From Ottelia alismoides (Eukaryota > Streptophyta > Magnoliopsida > Alismatales > Hydrocharitaceae), in NCBI GenBank assembly GCA_037367405.1, contig JAZKJV010002615.1, positions 1 through 64,000 on the forward strand: a stretch of DNA of 64,000 nucleotides, written 5' to 3'. Made by a program: the position numbers and the translations under genes. Below the pieces are notes generated by a model. That model was given only the letters and a program-made list of their open reading frames with translations, ran no database searches and had not been told where the DNA came from. Below are positions 23,828 through 35,028 of the stretch, piece after piece (the stretch's first letter is position 1; the number at the start of each line of letters is the position of its first letter).

Positions 23828-25530
23828 CAGTGCCGTCCCTGACATTTCATGGGCCCTAGGCAAAAGAGAAAACAAGGGCCCCTATAACCTATAAAAATTT
23901 ACTTTTTTAATATGGAATTTCTTATAAAAAGGTTCTTTAAATGTTCATTAGCATTTAAATTTTCACTAGAATTTCCTGCTCTAAAAATAAATTTATCGAG
24001 AGCACCTAGTTGTGATTTTTTAAACTCTTCATCATGTTTTCTCTTTTTCCTTTTTTCACATCCAGATGAATACTTTTTAGGAAACATGGTATAAAAATTG
24101 AATAAAAATATAAAGAAATTTAAAAAAAAGAACAACAACACCTGGCAGAAGAACCAAGGAGCATCAGTCAATTGCACCTTCACAGTCGTGACTCAGCAAA
24201 CTCGATAGAGCCCTCGATGATAATCCGTCAATAATCAACTCCAAATAAAATCATATGGAATACACGGTTGCCTCACTTCTGTTAAAGTAGAATCAAAATA
24301 TTTAGAATTCATTCAAGTGTACTACACTATATATATGAGACTATATTATATAAGTTTTCAACATAATGATCCTTCTATTTTCCCGAGTTAATAACTTAAT
24401 ATTATATAAGTTTCCGATGATCTTCCTTCTTTAAGGGTATTATATGCAAGACTATCTTACTACACAAGTGTAGTAGTAGTACTGCACAATATATATGGGA
24501 CTATATTATTTGATCAGGAATAATAAAAATATAATAATTTGCAAGCTAAAAATAATTTCGTTGTCAATTATTTTGCATAAAATATAGCACGGCTAATATA
24601 CATGCAAGCATGAAGTCAACTCTGCAATGTCTGCTTATAGCAATTTGGTCTGCATGATCAATATATTTGTGTCACTTTGGTTGATTCATACAGGCTAATA
24701 GTTATATGTGTGATTAGGTCCTTGTAAATAAGGCACTAAGAGTAACTGTAAGTATGTATCCTGATTATTAACTAGTAAATTCTAACCGGACTTGATCTTT
24801 TCGTTTTTCCTGTCCATATGAATATCTAATGAAAGTTTGCAGTTTCAGATTATTTGATTGATATGAATTCACAAGTTTATGATTTGCATGGAGTATTATA
24901 ATATTACATATTTATGAAAACAATCGATGCATATAAAGGGCAAATGGGATATATCACATCAGACCAAGCAACAGGCTAAGCCAAGAAATATCGCCGCAGC
25001 AAAATGAATAGAAAGGAATAGATCGATTCTCTTCAAGCATACCGTCGTAACTCACCTAGAGTCAGTCAGGGGGATTGCCCGTCGTCGAACGCCGATTTGA
25101 AGTCCAATCGCTGGACGCTGACTGCAATGAAAGGTGGATTGGACGTCCGAGTAAGGATTCGGCGTCGATTCCGTCGAATCGAAACTTGATGTTGTTTGGA
25201 ATGGGATTATGGGGAGACAATATATTTCCAAATTTCAAAGACGCACAGTCGGCACAAGATGAAGATGTTGAGAGATAGAGGGGGGAGAGAGAGTCAAGAG
25301 AGAGAGTGAAGATTTAAGGAATTCAACTAATTACTGTTTGAGGATCTCGGCGTTTGAGGATGGTGGCAAGGTGAAACGCCATTCTATTTTGGGAAGTTGT
25401 GGTTCGTCAACGTTGGGGTGCACATGAATTTAAGAGGTATTTTTTATTTATTGGCATAAGAAAAAGGGCCCCCCAAATTTAATGGGCCCTGGGCCGTTGC
25501 ACTCCAAAACGAGCCTCAGGGCCGGGCCTG
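23828..25530. mobile_element. hAT element A, 1.7 kb, inserted in the dioxygenase exon
   Basis: The left end CAGTGCCGTCCCTGACATTT and the right end, read inward, CAGGCCCGGCCCTGAGGCTC are terminal inverted repeats; both run into GGGCCC-rich subterminal sequence. The flanks are GGTAAGCA (23820-23827) and GGTAAGCC (25531-25538), an 8-bp TSD with one mismatch. No transposase ORF is present, so it is non-autonomous. Joining the flanks restores YGLP-GHKDP of the dioxygenase. The termini match hAT element B near 43420 and 50360. Confidence 0.9.
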
Positions 25531-25662
25531 GGTAAGCCGTAGGTGAGATCCGGATCCGGACATGGAGGGTAGTAGTTGATGGCCATGTGTTGAGCTTGCT
25601 GTCCGAGCGCCTTCTACATGTGATTGGCCTCGAAGCCGAGGCTCTCCGAGATGGCTCCGAGC

Positions 25663-27556
25663 TAGGGGTGTTCGTGGGGCGAAAACCCGCTCCATATGTG
25701 CTTGACCCGATCCGAACCATGACATCGGGTTAACGGATCGACCCGCTCCAATCAAAATGGTTATCCATTAGATTGGATACCCGTTTTGTGAAATGGATAT
25801 CGGATTACCCGTGGGTATCCGTGGATCCAAAATAATAAGATATAAAGCAAACAAAATTTGTTAAAGTGGAAACTCCAAAATGGGAATTTTTGTTAAATGG
25901 AAATGATGAAAAAGCCAAAAAATACAAAATTTGCATGTTTAAAAATTAAATGTCCACGGTCTATTTATCTCGATCTTCCTACCAATTTTAACAATATTAT
26001 TGCATGATTATTGTATATGTAGGATTAGTTCCGTCGAGGGACCTTGAATGGTATCGATCCATGCATGTTGATGAGTCCGATGATCATCAATGAGTCTCAA
26101 GTAGGGATGCAAATGGACATATACATATATGGACACAAATATGTGTTACCATATTCCTTTTTTATTTTTAATACGAACATGGATTGGGATACATATATCA
26201 ACTGATATTAAAACTATTTGACATATCTTTAAAAAATGGAGACGACTGTAAATCAGAGATTAATCACATACGAGTAATATCAGAAATACTTTATAAATTA
26301 GCTGCATGAATTGATGGAAAATACAACATAAAAATATAATATGTGCTTATATCATAAAATATATACCAAATATGATGAAATATGATATAAAATTATGTGA
26401 TAATGATATACAGATATTGATACTGATGTCTACAGATATTAAAATGATATACATATCTGTGTCCATTTTAAAAATGGATACGAATACAGATGTCAAACTC
26501 TAAATACAATAAATACAATGACGAATCAGACATGGATATAATCATACATGTTTACATCCCTAGCCTCGAGGGTTGAGGCGGAAGTATGGGTATATCGTAT
26601 CCGATTCGCCACCATATCCGTTTTTATATAGATCTTGACATGATTTTTTTATTATATAACTATTAATAAAATCATAGTAAAATAAATGTCTACGAAAAAA
26701 TGACGTTTGAAAAAAAATTGTATCGAGCAGCCGATTTGAGAGGAAACGTCGAGACTACATATTTATCATTAATCAAAAGGAATCTCTGAATGATGAATGA
26801 ATGGAATTATTACAAATCATTATACTATAGTTTAAATTTCAACTCGCCTCCAAATCAAATCGGCACGTGAGGTGCTAATTTGAGCGTGCTCCTACATGCA
26901 CGCGCCTGAGGTACCGCAAAATCCATTTTGACATAGACACGGATACAGATATCATTTAATATCCGCAACTAATTCAAACAATATTTGTATATCCATTTCA
27001 ATATATAATTATGGTTGTGGACTTATTTTTAACCATATATAACATAATTTTATTATCTTATTTTACCAATTTAATATAATTATTAAATCATTTGTACATT
27101 TATTATATTTATATCATATGTATTCCATCCAATACATGCATATTTATGCTAATATATATAATATTTCTAATATTATTCATATGAGATTAATATTCATTTT
27201 ACATATGTATCCCTTAACACGATAATATAGATTTCATATCTGGATTTGCACCCCCAATTCGTATTTACAGATGGATAAGGATATAGTATCATCTACGTCC
27301 ATATACGTATCTATATGTTTGCATTCGTAGTGGATACCACCAAGTAGATCAACGGGTATCGTCAAAGTTAAAGGGTCGATGAGATGGGTCGACCCATGGA
27401 TACCCGCGGATCATAGGTTCGGAGCTCCGTATATCACGGGTTAAAACGGGTTGGGTACCCGATCCAATGCAGTCTACTGGATACCAATTGGTTTTGGATC
27501 GATCCATACGGATCGGGCCGGGTATCCATCAAATTTATGAACCGTGCACAGCCCTA
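25663..27556. mobile_element. hAT element, 1.9 kb, with perfect 8-bp TSD
   Basis: The left end is TAGGGGTGTTCGTGGGGCG, the right end read inward is TAGGGCTGTGCACGGTTC. CTCCGAGC at 25655-25662 is repeated at 27557-27564. Subterminal regions contain many ACCCG/CGGGT and GGATCG motifs. There is no transposase. It splits the codons between LLG and AISE of the dioxygenase. A smaller element is nested at 26102-26562. Confidence 0.93.
26102..26562. mobile_element. hAT-like MITE nested in the 25663-27556 element
   Basis: The ends are TAGGGATGCAAATGG and TGTTTACATCCCTA. Flanks GTCTCAAG (26094-26101) and GCCTCGAG (26563-26570) agree at 6 of 8 positions. The interior is rich in GGATACG/ATATCC words shared with the elements at 38553, 39816 and 43536. 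Confidence 0.7.
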
Positions 27557-27615
27557 CTCCGAGCAGCCTCAGAGCCAATCCCCTCGCCTTCTTTAAGTAA
27601 TCTCCCACCACTTCT

Positions 27616-28168
27616 CTGCAGAAGAGAAGAAGAAGCACAATGTCCACTTCTTTCAAGGAAAATAGAAATAGGTATAGTAACCCATCTGACATGGACAGAA
27701 GAGCAACTTGGGCTTTCAACTAAATGACGCAATGGACATATTATTAATTTGGGGTAGCCCAACCCCAACTCAAGCCCGAAGTCTAGATGATTAGCCTCGA
27801 TGGAATAAAGTCTCTCCCCCCTCCCCAACTCATTGTCCATACATACATACATACATATGGTACCTTTCAAATGAGGTGGGTATTTTCTGATAATGTAAAG
27901 GTCACTGTAAATTTAATAGAAACTCCGTAGCAAATTCGTAAAAGTATAAATTATACATTGTAAAAAAATAATTTGTAAAATATATCATCCAAATTTAAAT
28001 TAACGTTTTCATCTAATATAATAATATTTTCACAATTTTATTTCACTATACATGTTGTATTAATATTTATTAGTAAATCTACGAAATAAAAATTGTAAAA
28101 TACATTAGAAAGATGCCAAATTGATGGTGGCTCACCATATATATGGCGAGACCCTGCCTCTTTTGAAG

Positions 28169-28224
<56 letters not shown>

Positions 28225-28547
28225 GTTAAATGGGTATGCTCTAGTATGCCACTTTTCTTTCCACGTTTTTTTTATTTTTTTGAAATGCAACCTTGGGGGA
28301 TTTTCTTAGAATAATTAATGTAATATGTGTTTCAAATTTCATGTAAAACATACATTCTTAACACTTCCATCTGAAGGGGGGTCAATTTCAACAATTTTGA
28401 GACAGTTAAAATTTGACAGTCGTAATAGAGGGGATATGAGTCTCGAATTAAGTCGAGTTTTGAATGACACTATGTTGACATATTGTGATCTAAATTCCAC
28501 TAGGTTTCTTTTCAGAAAAAAATAAAAAATCCAGGGAAAAAAGGGTG
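27616..28547. other. Presumed intron of the dioxygenase pseudogene and flanking DNA
   Basis: Sequence just upstream of the exon 2 acceptor. The expected exon 1 motifs (RDYLRLHC, PLEDFI) were not found. A TA microsatellite lies at 28175-28222. Confidence 0.45.
28175..28222. repeat. (AT)24 microsatellite
   Basis: Uninterrupted AT dinucleotide repeat. Confidence 0.95.
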
Positions 28548-28555
28548 GGAGCATG

Positions 28556-28961
28556 TAGACCTGGCCAAAACACGGGCCGGACCTACCCATGGACCGGGCC
28601 GAATGAGCCGAGGTTCAAAAACCTCTTTCCAAAACCCGCCATGGCCCGAACCATGACCCATTTCATTCTTTTTCCTTTGATTTTTTAATGGTATTTAATA
28701 TGTATAAATGATTTTATTAATATCATTAATACTATATAACTAATATAAGTAGTTTACATGTTACTTGACATGTAAACTATTAAATATATATTTAAAACTA
28801 GCGTCACATATGAAAAACTTGAAGTATATCATATTAATACATGTATTATTCATCTTATATATATATATATTGGCAGGCAGGGCCGACCCATGCCCAAATC
28901 TCCTAGCCCAAGCCCGACCCATGAGCGAGTTGGCAGGCTCTGAGCACATTGGGCATGTCTA
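28556..28961. mobile_element. Non-autonomous hAT element, 406 bp, perfect TSD
   Basis: GGAGCATG occurs at 28548-28555 and 28962-28969. The ends are TAGACCTGGCC and GGGCATGTCTA. GGGCC/CCCGACCC motifs near both ends are the usual hAT subterminal type; the middle is AT-rich. Confidence 0.88.
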
Positions 28962-28969
28962 GGAGCATG

Positions 28970-31691
28970 TAAGTTACATGTTCTCAGGGAGCATACTCTT
29001 TTGTCTCTCACTGCACACACATGGACACTTTTCTTTAATTTTGGAAAAATGTTAATTTCGATCATTAGATGGTAAATGCGTGTTAGAGATTAAAACTAGT
29101 AGGATATTATTGGTGGATTTTGTTTAACAAATCTTCCTAAAATAGGAGATAAATTAAATTAATGCTTAATTTTTACAATCCACGTCAGTTAACATTCTAT
29201 ATTTAGACAAACCCGAGGAGTGCGCGTTGTATAATTCAGAAATATATGATGAAATAAATGCTTGGAAGCGTAGGCAGGGGAAAGAGAGAGGTTCATCGGT
29301 AAATCAATATAGAGTTTCTATTCAATAGTCTAGTTGCTTTGATTCTCACTTGCTTCTCTTTCCCGCTAGCTTCACTAACTATTTCTTATGTTAGGACGAA
29401 AAGCCCTAAATGCAAATACAAGTCCTACCTCTCGCATTGAGAAATGAGACTGCGGACTCATCCCTGGTCATCGTCTCCGAGCCTTAGGAAAGCCAAACTA
29501 GATCCCAGGCAGGCCATCTGTCCGCCCATAGGTCTTCCAAGTCCAATCTCGCTCTTTCCCCCCTCCATGAGTCATAACGTGTCTTCACTGCACCTCACCT
29601 CTTCTTAGAGATTGACTAATGGACTAACCCTTCGTTCCCCGCTCCTGCTCACCACTGATTGATGGTCTCTCACCTATGTGTGCTCCCCGCACCCTCGGGC
29701 ATATGTTTTCACCACTAGTCTGACCGTGACCTCACTTCGCTCAAGTTCTTCTTGTGGTCCTCCATCCACGTTTTCCTCACTGCCTACTTGAAGAGCCACC
29801 TGCCTTAGTTGCGGTGATTGATAGCTGATTGGGCTTTCACAACGCTTTGCTTTCGTCACACCGCCATCAATAGCGCCTGCCACGCAGCCTCTTCCATCTC
29901 TCAATGCGAAGCGTACAAGCTCCCTCATTCGACCGGGATGAAAGAAAGATGTCTGCCCCTTTATACTCTACATAGTGGTTTTGTCGTTGGGCTTAGGGCC
30001 TTCTGGCGGGCATTCACAAGAAAGGGAATGAGCGCAGTGATGGATGACTGATTTGATATATGTTTTTGAAATAATTGTTATTAATTTACAAAAGATTGAT
30101 ATATTTTACAATCAGGTGTTGTAAATTACAAAAATTATAACCATTGATGTATAGAAAAAATCCCGAATTTAACAAAAATTGGCGTGTTCTGTGTAGTTAT
30201 ATTTTCTAAAATATAAGGTGATTTTAATTGCATAATTAATTGATGTATACATGGAAAATATTGCTACAATGATGGGATTTTTGTTGTAACTATATTTTCT
30301 AAAATATCAGATGGGGTAAATTGTGAACGCATTCTATATGCTACGTGCCATATGCATATTATTTTTAAGGGGATTTAAATATGGGGTATGCTTTTTTAGT
30401 TATCAAATTAGAAAAATACATGTCGTCGTGCATGCTAAATCTTGTTTTCATCCAAATTCTGTAAAAACAATGTTTGTAAACTACAACATTTTTCGTAAAT
30501 TACGTAGTACCTTTTGTAAATATATTTAATTCATTTAAAAAAAGTCTGTAGTCTCCATTGAGAATATTTTATGGGAGAATGTTTGTAAACTGAGATATTG
30601 TTTTATAAACTTTATGGTCCCTTTTGTAAAATGATTGTGATTTTTGTAAAATAGATTGCTTATCATTAGTGTATATTTTTTATATGTACATCCATCCTAA
30701 TATCATGTGTCCATCAAAATTCATCGTCCATTGTAAAGTATGCGTAATTTTTGTAAAATCCATTCTCATTGTAACAATTATGTGTTGATATGCAAAAAAA
30801 AGTCAATCATTAATTTATCATTTATTCTTCAGAAAGGATAACACGAAAAATATGAAATGTAAAATGAACATAGGTAGTTTAAATACCTAGTCGTGTTTGA
30901 ATTGGTGGTGCAGAAGTCGTTTAAACGTAAAAGATACCATGACATTGCAAAATGAGACGAGGAAATGTAAAATGATCCTATGTATTGTTATTATGTGTAT
31001 CGTATTGTTAAAACAGTGAAATCAAAATCAAATAACTTTAAAACTTCATGTGTATATGTCACTAATGCAATTAAAAAGAACTTAACTTAAAATCAAATGC
31101 ATATATACATGTTATGCAATCTATACAGAGGAAAAATAAGATCTCTAATCGAGGATGTTCGGATATTGGATTGAGCTGAAATCAAATTTAAAATAAAAGC
31201 AATGTAAAATATCATGGAACTCGATCAATGGATAAATAAAAAATACTAAGAACATGAATAAATTACTTAGAACAAGCAACCACCTCCTACCACTCAATGC
31301 ACCGCTGTCGTCGTCATGTATCATCGACATCTTTGTACATACCATCGTCTCCAAATGCATCCACCGCCTCTATAATAAAGAAGAGAGAGGGGGAGAAGAT
31401 TCATAAGACCATCGTCGAGTTTTTCTTTTGGAAATTCGAGTAATTGAGATTCAATATCGTGATGAATGTTATATTGAAAAAATTAAATTCGAGTAATTAA
31501 TAAGCAGCGGGATAATGATTTAATCAAAAGCAATATTTGATTTTTTTTCTAAAAATAGTGATTTAGAGGTTGTTTCACGCACGTACAACAAACGCATGTA
31601 TAGAGAAAACTTTAAATGAGGAGGTGTCCTTTTTCGAGTTTAAAAAGACAATGTTTTTTTTAGCATTTCTCCCTTTTTAGCTATGAATCAA
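28970..31691. other. Intergenic, no gene recognised
   Basis: A moderately GC-rich patch at 29280-30060 has ORFs without recognisable domains. The rest is AT-rich with many 'TTTTGTAAA' words (30060-30790), suggesting an old short-period repeat. No RNA gene is seen. Confidence 0.45.
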
Positions 31692-31700
31692 TAAATATTA

Positions 31701-31942
31701 GGGATTTTTACCTGACAGACCCTATAAACTTTTTAAATTATCTCTACGACTTTTTGCACAACGTACTTACCACATCGACCCTAAAAATTACCCTAAGAAC
31801 CTCCACGGGCTTCAAACAGATTACCCGGAGGGTTCATGGGGTAAGAGTTGGCAAGTTTACGGGGTCAAGGGAGGAATTATGTTGTTTCAAAGGTCGTAGA
31901 GGCAATTGGTAAAGTTTATAGGATCTGCCGGGTAAAAATCCC
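31701..31942. mobile_element. Mutator-type MITE, 242 bp, perfect 9-bp TSD
   Basis: TAAATATTA lies at 31692-31700 and 31943-31951. The inverted termini are GGGATTTTTACCTGACAGAC and, from the right, GGGATTTTTACCCGGCAGAT. Nine-base TSDs are diagnostic of Mutator-like elements. Confidence 0.92.
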
Positions 31943-31951
31943 TAAATATTA

Positions 31952-34094
31952 ATATTACTGGTACATGACTATAGAATTACAACTTACACACGTGCATATT
32001 TTTAGCATTTCCTATTTTGTTGCCTTGAATTCAGACCTAATGCTATAAGCCTATAACTATGACACATGACATGCATGCTCACACACATCAACACATGTGT
32101 GCACGTGCACGCACCTACACACACATGAGAGAAAAAAAGAAAAATGTACCCATGGACACACACAATTGTGTTCCATGGCTAAAAATGTATTGTTTTGATT
32201 AATATAAAATTGAAATTCGTTGATCTTAATTCATATTATAAAATAAAGTGTACTAAAATTTCAACTTATTTGAATTTTGTAACACATCCACCCAGTGATA
32301 CATAATTCACTTTGCATTGAATGTTTATTAATAATGACACTATTCACATTAGAGATTTGATATTAACTTAGTGGACACACAAGGTTGTGTATGCACATCG
32401 GCACATACTCCTTGTTCTCCCCCCTCTCTCTGCGTCAGTCTCCCTACACATATACATGTGTGTTTGTATATGTGCATGTGTGTATATATATATCCATATT
32501 AGTATAAATTCTTTGTCCATTGAAGTATTCTACATATATTTTTCCTAAAATCAATTGTATACATTGGAGAAGTCATTATACATTTCTCTAGAAAGTGTTA
32601 ATCATGGGAGAAAACAACATTTTAGAGTTAACAAAAAAAAACATATGTGATAACTTGTGGGATGATACCTCACGAACATCCAAAATAACAATATTGATGT
32701 GATTTTGATGTACCATGCAGAGAATTCTTAATCTCATGAGATATTTTATAAGGGTTTCAAGATGTCCTCTTGTTCGATTTGTGCCATGTGTGATCATCTT
32801 TAAAAAAAACTATGAAATTTGCTTGACCGAAGCTTCTTAAATTGCCTATTGAATGGGTTGTTAGCTTTTCACAGTACCATCAATAGCTATAATCCCAAAG
32901 AGAATAGTGAGTATGCATCAAGGCGCATGTAAGTCATTAGAATGTTCAGATCTCTCAAAGTATTGTGATGATGCGGTCGGTATCGACTTATTGGTTTGCA
33001 TTCCCGATATTAACAGTATTCCAAGAGCTTTGGAGGCGGTTATGGTGGACAGGATCTTTGAGGTAACTCTTCATCATGCTTCCTATAATCGATCAGCTAA
33101 GTTTTGGCACTATGACACACCTTTGGTGGAAATCACTACACTTCATAACTCGAAGGTTTGCTTGGGAGAAAGTCAATATACACCTTCATCTATTATGTTA
33201 TGGATCATCCTCTAAATATTACCGCATTTAAAACAAATGGTAGTATTTCCTACCAAGAAAAAGAAAAATCAAGGCGGATGTTGACTCGTCACAAATCGAA
33301 AGTTACTTCAATACGATTGACATATGCCTATCGATACTGGATTTTACACCTCATACTATTTTATCCGTACAAAGGAGCCTGGTCCCTTGAGTCACCACGT
33401 GCGCTTTTCAATTAGTGCAATGGATTTATCTATTTATCTATCTCTCGACTCGAAATTAGGCAGCTTTGAAATGAAAAAAAAGAAAAAAGATCTTCTACGT
33501 GTCTAGGGTTGCAGCATGAGGATCTTTTAACGCCTTCTCTCTTCTCATCGGAGTTATCTCACAAATACTCGTAACCTTCTTATATAAGATATATGTACCA
33601 TCGTATATGAAATTTTTTGCGTAAATTATGCAGCTTGTGTGATTTTTCATGGATATATTTATATAATCTTCATAGGCACATCTTTACATGTGATCCGGTC
33701 TTTTAGTTAAGAGGTGAAATTCGGGGAAATTTGATAAACATAGGCCCTTTAAGCCCAACAACATAAAATTTCTTATTATTTCCAGGGCAACGGCACAAGA
33801 AGTGATTATATTTTTACCATGATTATTGAAGTTTGTGTAACTAAGATTTTTATTATTATTTTTTAATTTTAGTCATTACTCCAATTAAGGATGAAACCGA
33901 TTGGTATGGATATGACTTCTACGTTATCTTACCTATAGTAAGGGTATTAAAGTTGATTAAACAATGCTAAAACTAAACAATGCATGTTTACATAAAAACA
34001 TACATGGTCGATAGCGGATATGAATATTTCTAGGTATTAATTTTTGCTTTTTTTATATAATTTTAATAATATATATACAATACAACATAAATTA
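31952..34094. other. AT-rich intergenic DNA
   Basis: No gene is supported. Short CA/TG-rich tracts occur at about 32060-32130. The ORF at 32907-33215 has no recognisable motif. Confidence 0.45.
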
Positions 34095-34312
34095 CATATG
34101 ACTAGGGCTGGCTATTGAGTCACGGCTCGATGAGCCAGGCTCGGGCTCGGCTCGATAAGGGCGCGTGAGCTTGGCTCATTAAGCTATTGAGCCGAGTCCG
34201 AGCCAGATTTTTGGGCTCGATAGCTTATCGAGCCGAGCTCGAGCCGAGCCTCGCTCAGCTCGATAACTCAATAACAGGCTTGATAAGGAATATATATATA
34301 TATATATGATTT

Positions 34313-34585
34313 CTTTCAAATAGGACGCAGACCTTCCTAAGTTCAGGAAGGCCAGCCCCTTTTTTGTATAAAACAACATGACTTTAGTAGAATACATATA
34401 CAGATTTGTATTATAATGTGCAGTTTTAATGTTTGTATTATAATGCGCAGTTTTGTATGCGGCTTTGTGCTTATAACGTGCACCTATAATACAGACTGTA
34501 TACGTATTCTACTAAAGTGTTCGTATTTTATACAAAAAAGGGCCGGCCTTCCTGAACTCAGGAAGGATTGCGTCCTATTTGAAAG
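34313..34585. mobile_element. Fold-back MITE nested in the 34103-35020 element
   Basis: Long inverted arms: CTTTCAAATAGGACGCA, then CTTCCT(A/G)A(A/G)TTCAGGAAGG, GGCC, TTTTTTGTATAAAA and TAGTAGAATAC on both sides of a centre near 34450. The full transcript would form a hairpin. No clear TSD is visible because both flanks are TATATA runs. Confidence 0.8.
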
Positions 34586-34839
34586 GCCCCATATATATAT
34601 ATTCTATTTTGTAAACTTACAATGATTTTTATTTTTATTTGTATTAGTTTTGCAACATTGTTAATGGTGGATTATGTATTTATGTTGTTTATGTAACAAC
34701 AATGTTGGGTGCATTATGTTGTAGACTTGGATTTTCTACCTTTTATCTATGTTATAGTTAGATATCTAGTATTTTTTCCTTTTTTATTAACAAGCATAGT
34801 AGTACAATATATATTTTAATTTACCTTTTATATATAACT

Positions 34840-34930
34840 TGGATGGTGGTCTACTGGTAAGATAATGATTTAAAAAGGAGGTCTCGGGTTCAAGCCAGGC
34901 AAAATACCTTTTCACCAAAAAAACACCTAT
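34840..34930 (+). mobile_element. tRNA-derived SINE-like unit with Pol III A and B boxes
   Basis: TGGTCTACTGGTAAG (about 34847) resembles an A box and GGGTTCAAGCC (34886-34896) a B box, about 35 bases apart, as in plant tRNA-derived SINEs. It is not a functional tRNA: no acceptor stem pairs. The 3' end is not defined. Confidence 0.5.
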
Positions 34931-35028
34931 TTCCTTAATGAGCCTGAATAGGATCGAGCCCACTGAGCTCGAGCCCGATCCAGCCCTAGCTCGGCTCGTT
35001 AGGCTCGATAGCCAGTCCTAACATGACG

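Larger units (their letters stand above)
23251..27615 (-). pseudogene. 2-oxoglutarate/Fe(II) dioxygenase (DMR6/DLO type), split by two hAT elements
   Basis: Exon 2 begins after a TTCTGCAG acceptor at 27615 (EVVGDYLKKARGLALRLLG), is interrupted at 27556-25663, continues 25662-25531 (AISESLGFEANHM, stop, KALGQQAQHMAINYYPPCPDP, DLTYGLP), is interrupted again at 25530-23828, and resumes 23827-23681 (GHKDPNAITILLQ, FVINIGDQVQ) with a GTGATT donor. Exon 3 (about 23502-23251) reads SNDKYKNV...ERISIPIFY...FWNRGLNTDSCLDFF. The family oxidises substrates such as flavanones or salicylate in the cytosol. HxD and RxS are present, but the second iron-binding His is Asp (VLDRAVVN). With the stop, two insertions and a TG in place of the AG acceptor before exon 3, the gene is dead. 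Exon 1 (N-terminal half) was not found. Confidence 0.9.
34103..35020. mobile_element. hAT-like element with GAGCC/GGCTC subterminal repeats
   Basis: The ends are TAGGGCTGGCTATTGAG and GATAGCCAGTCCTA. Both subterminal regions are packed with GCTCGA/TCGAGC words (e.g. 'ggctcgggctcggctcgata'). The flanking 8-mers (CATATGAC and ACATGACG) match only with a shift, so the TSD is weak. A fold-back element (34313-34585) and a SINE-like unit (34840-34930) are nested inside. Confidence 0.7.

Noticed and set aside
34840..34930. tRNA gene
   Set aside because: A and B boxes exist but no acceptor or anticodon stems form; better read as a SINE-like unit.
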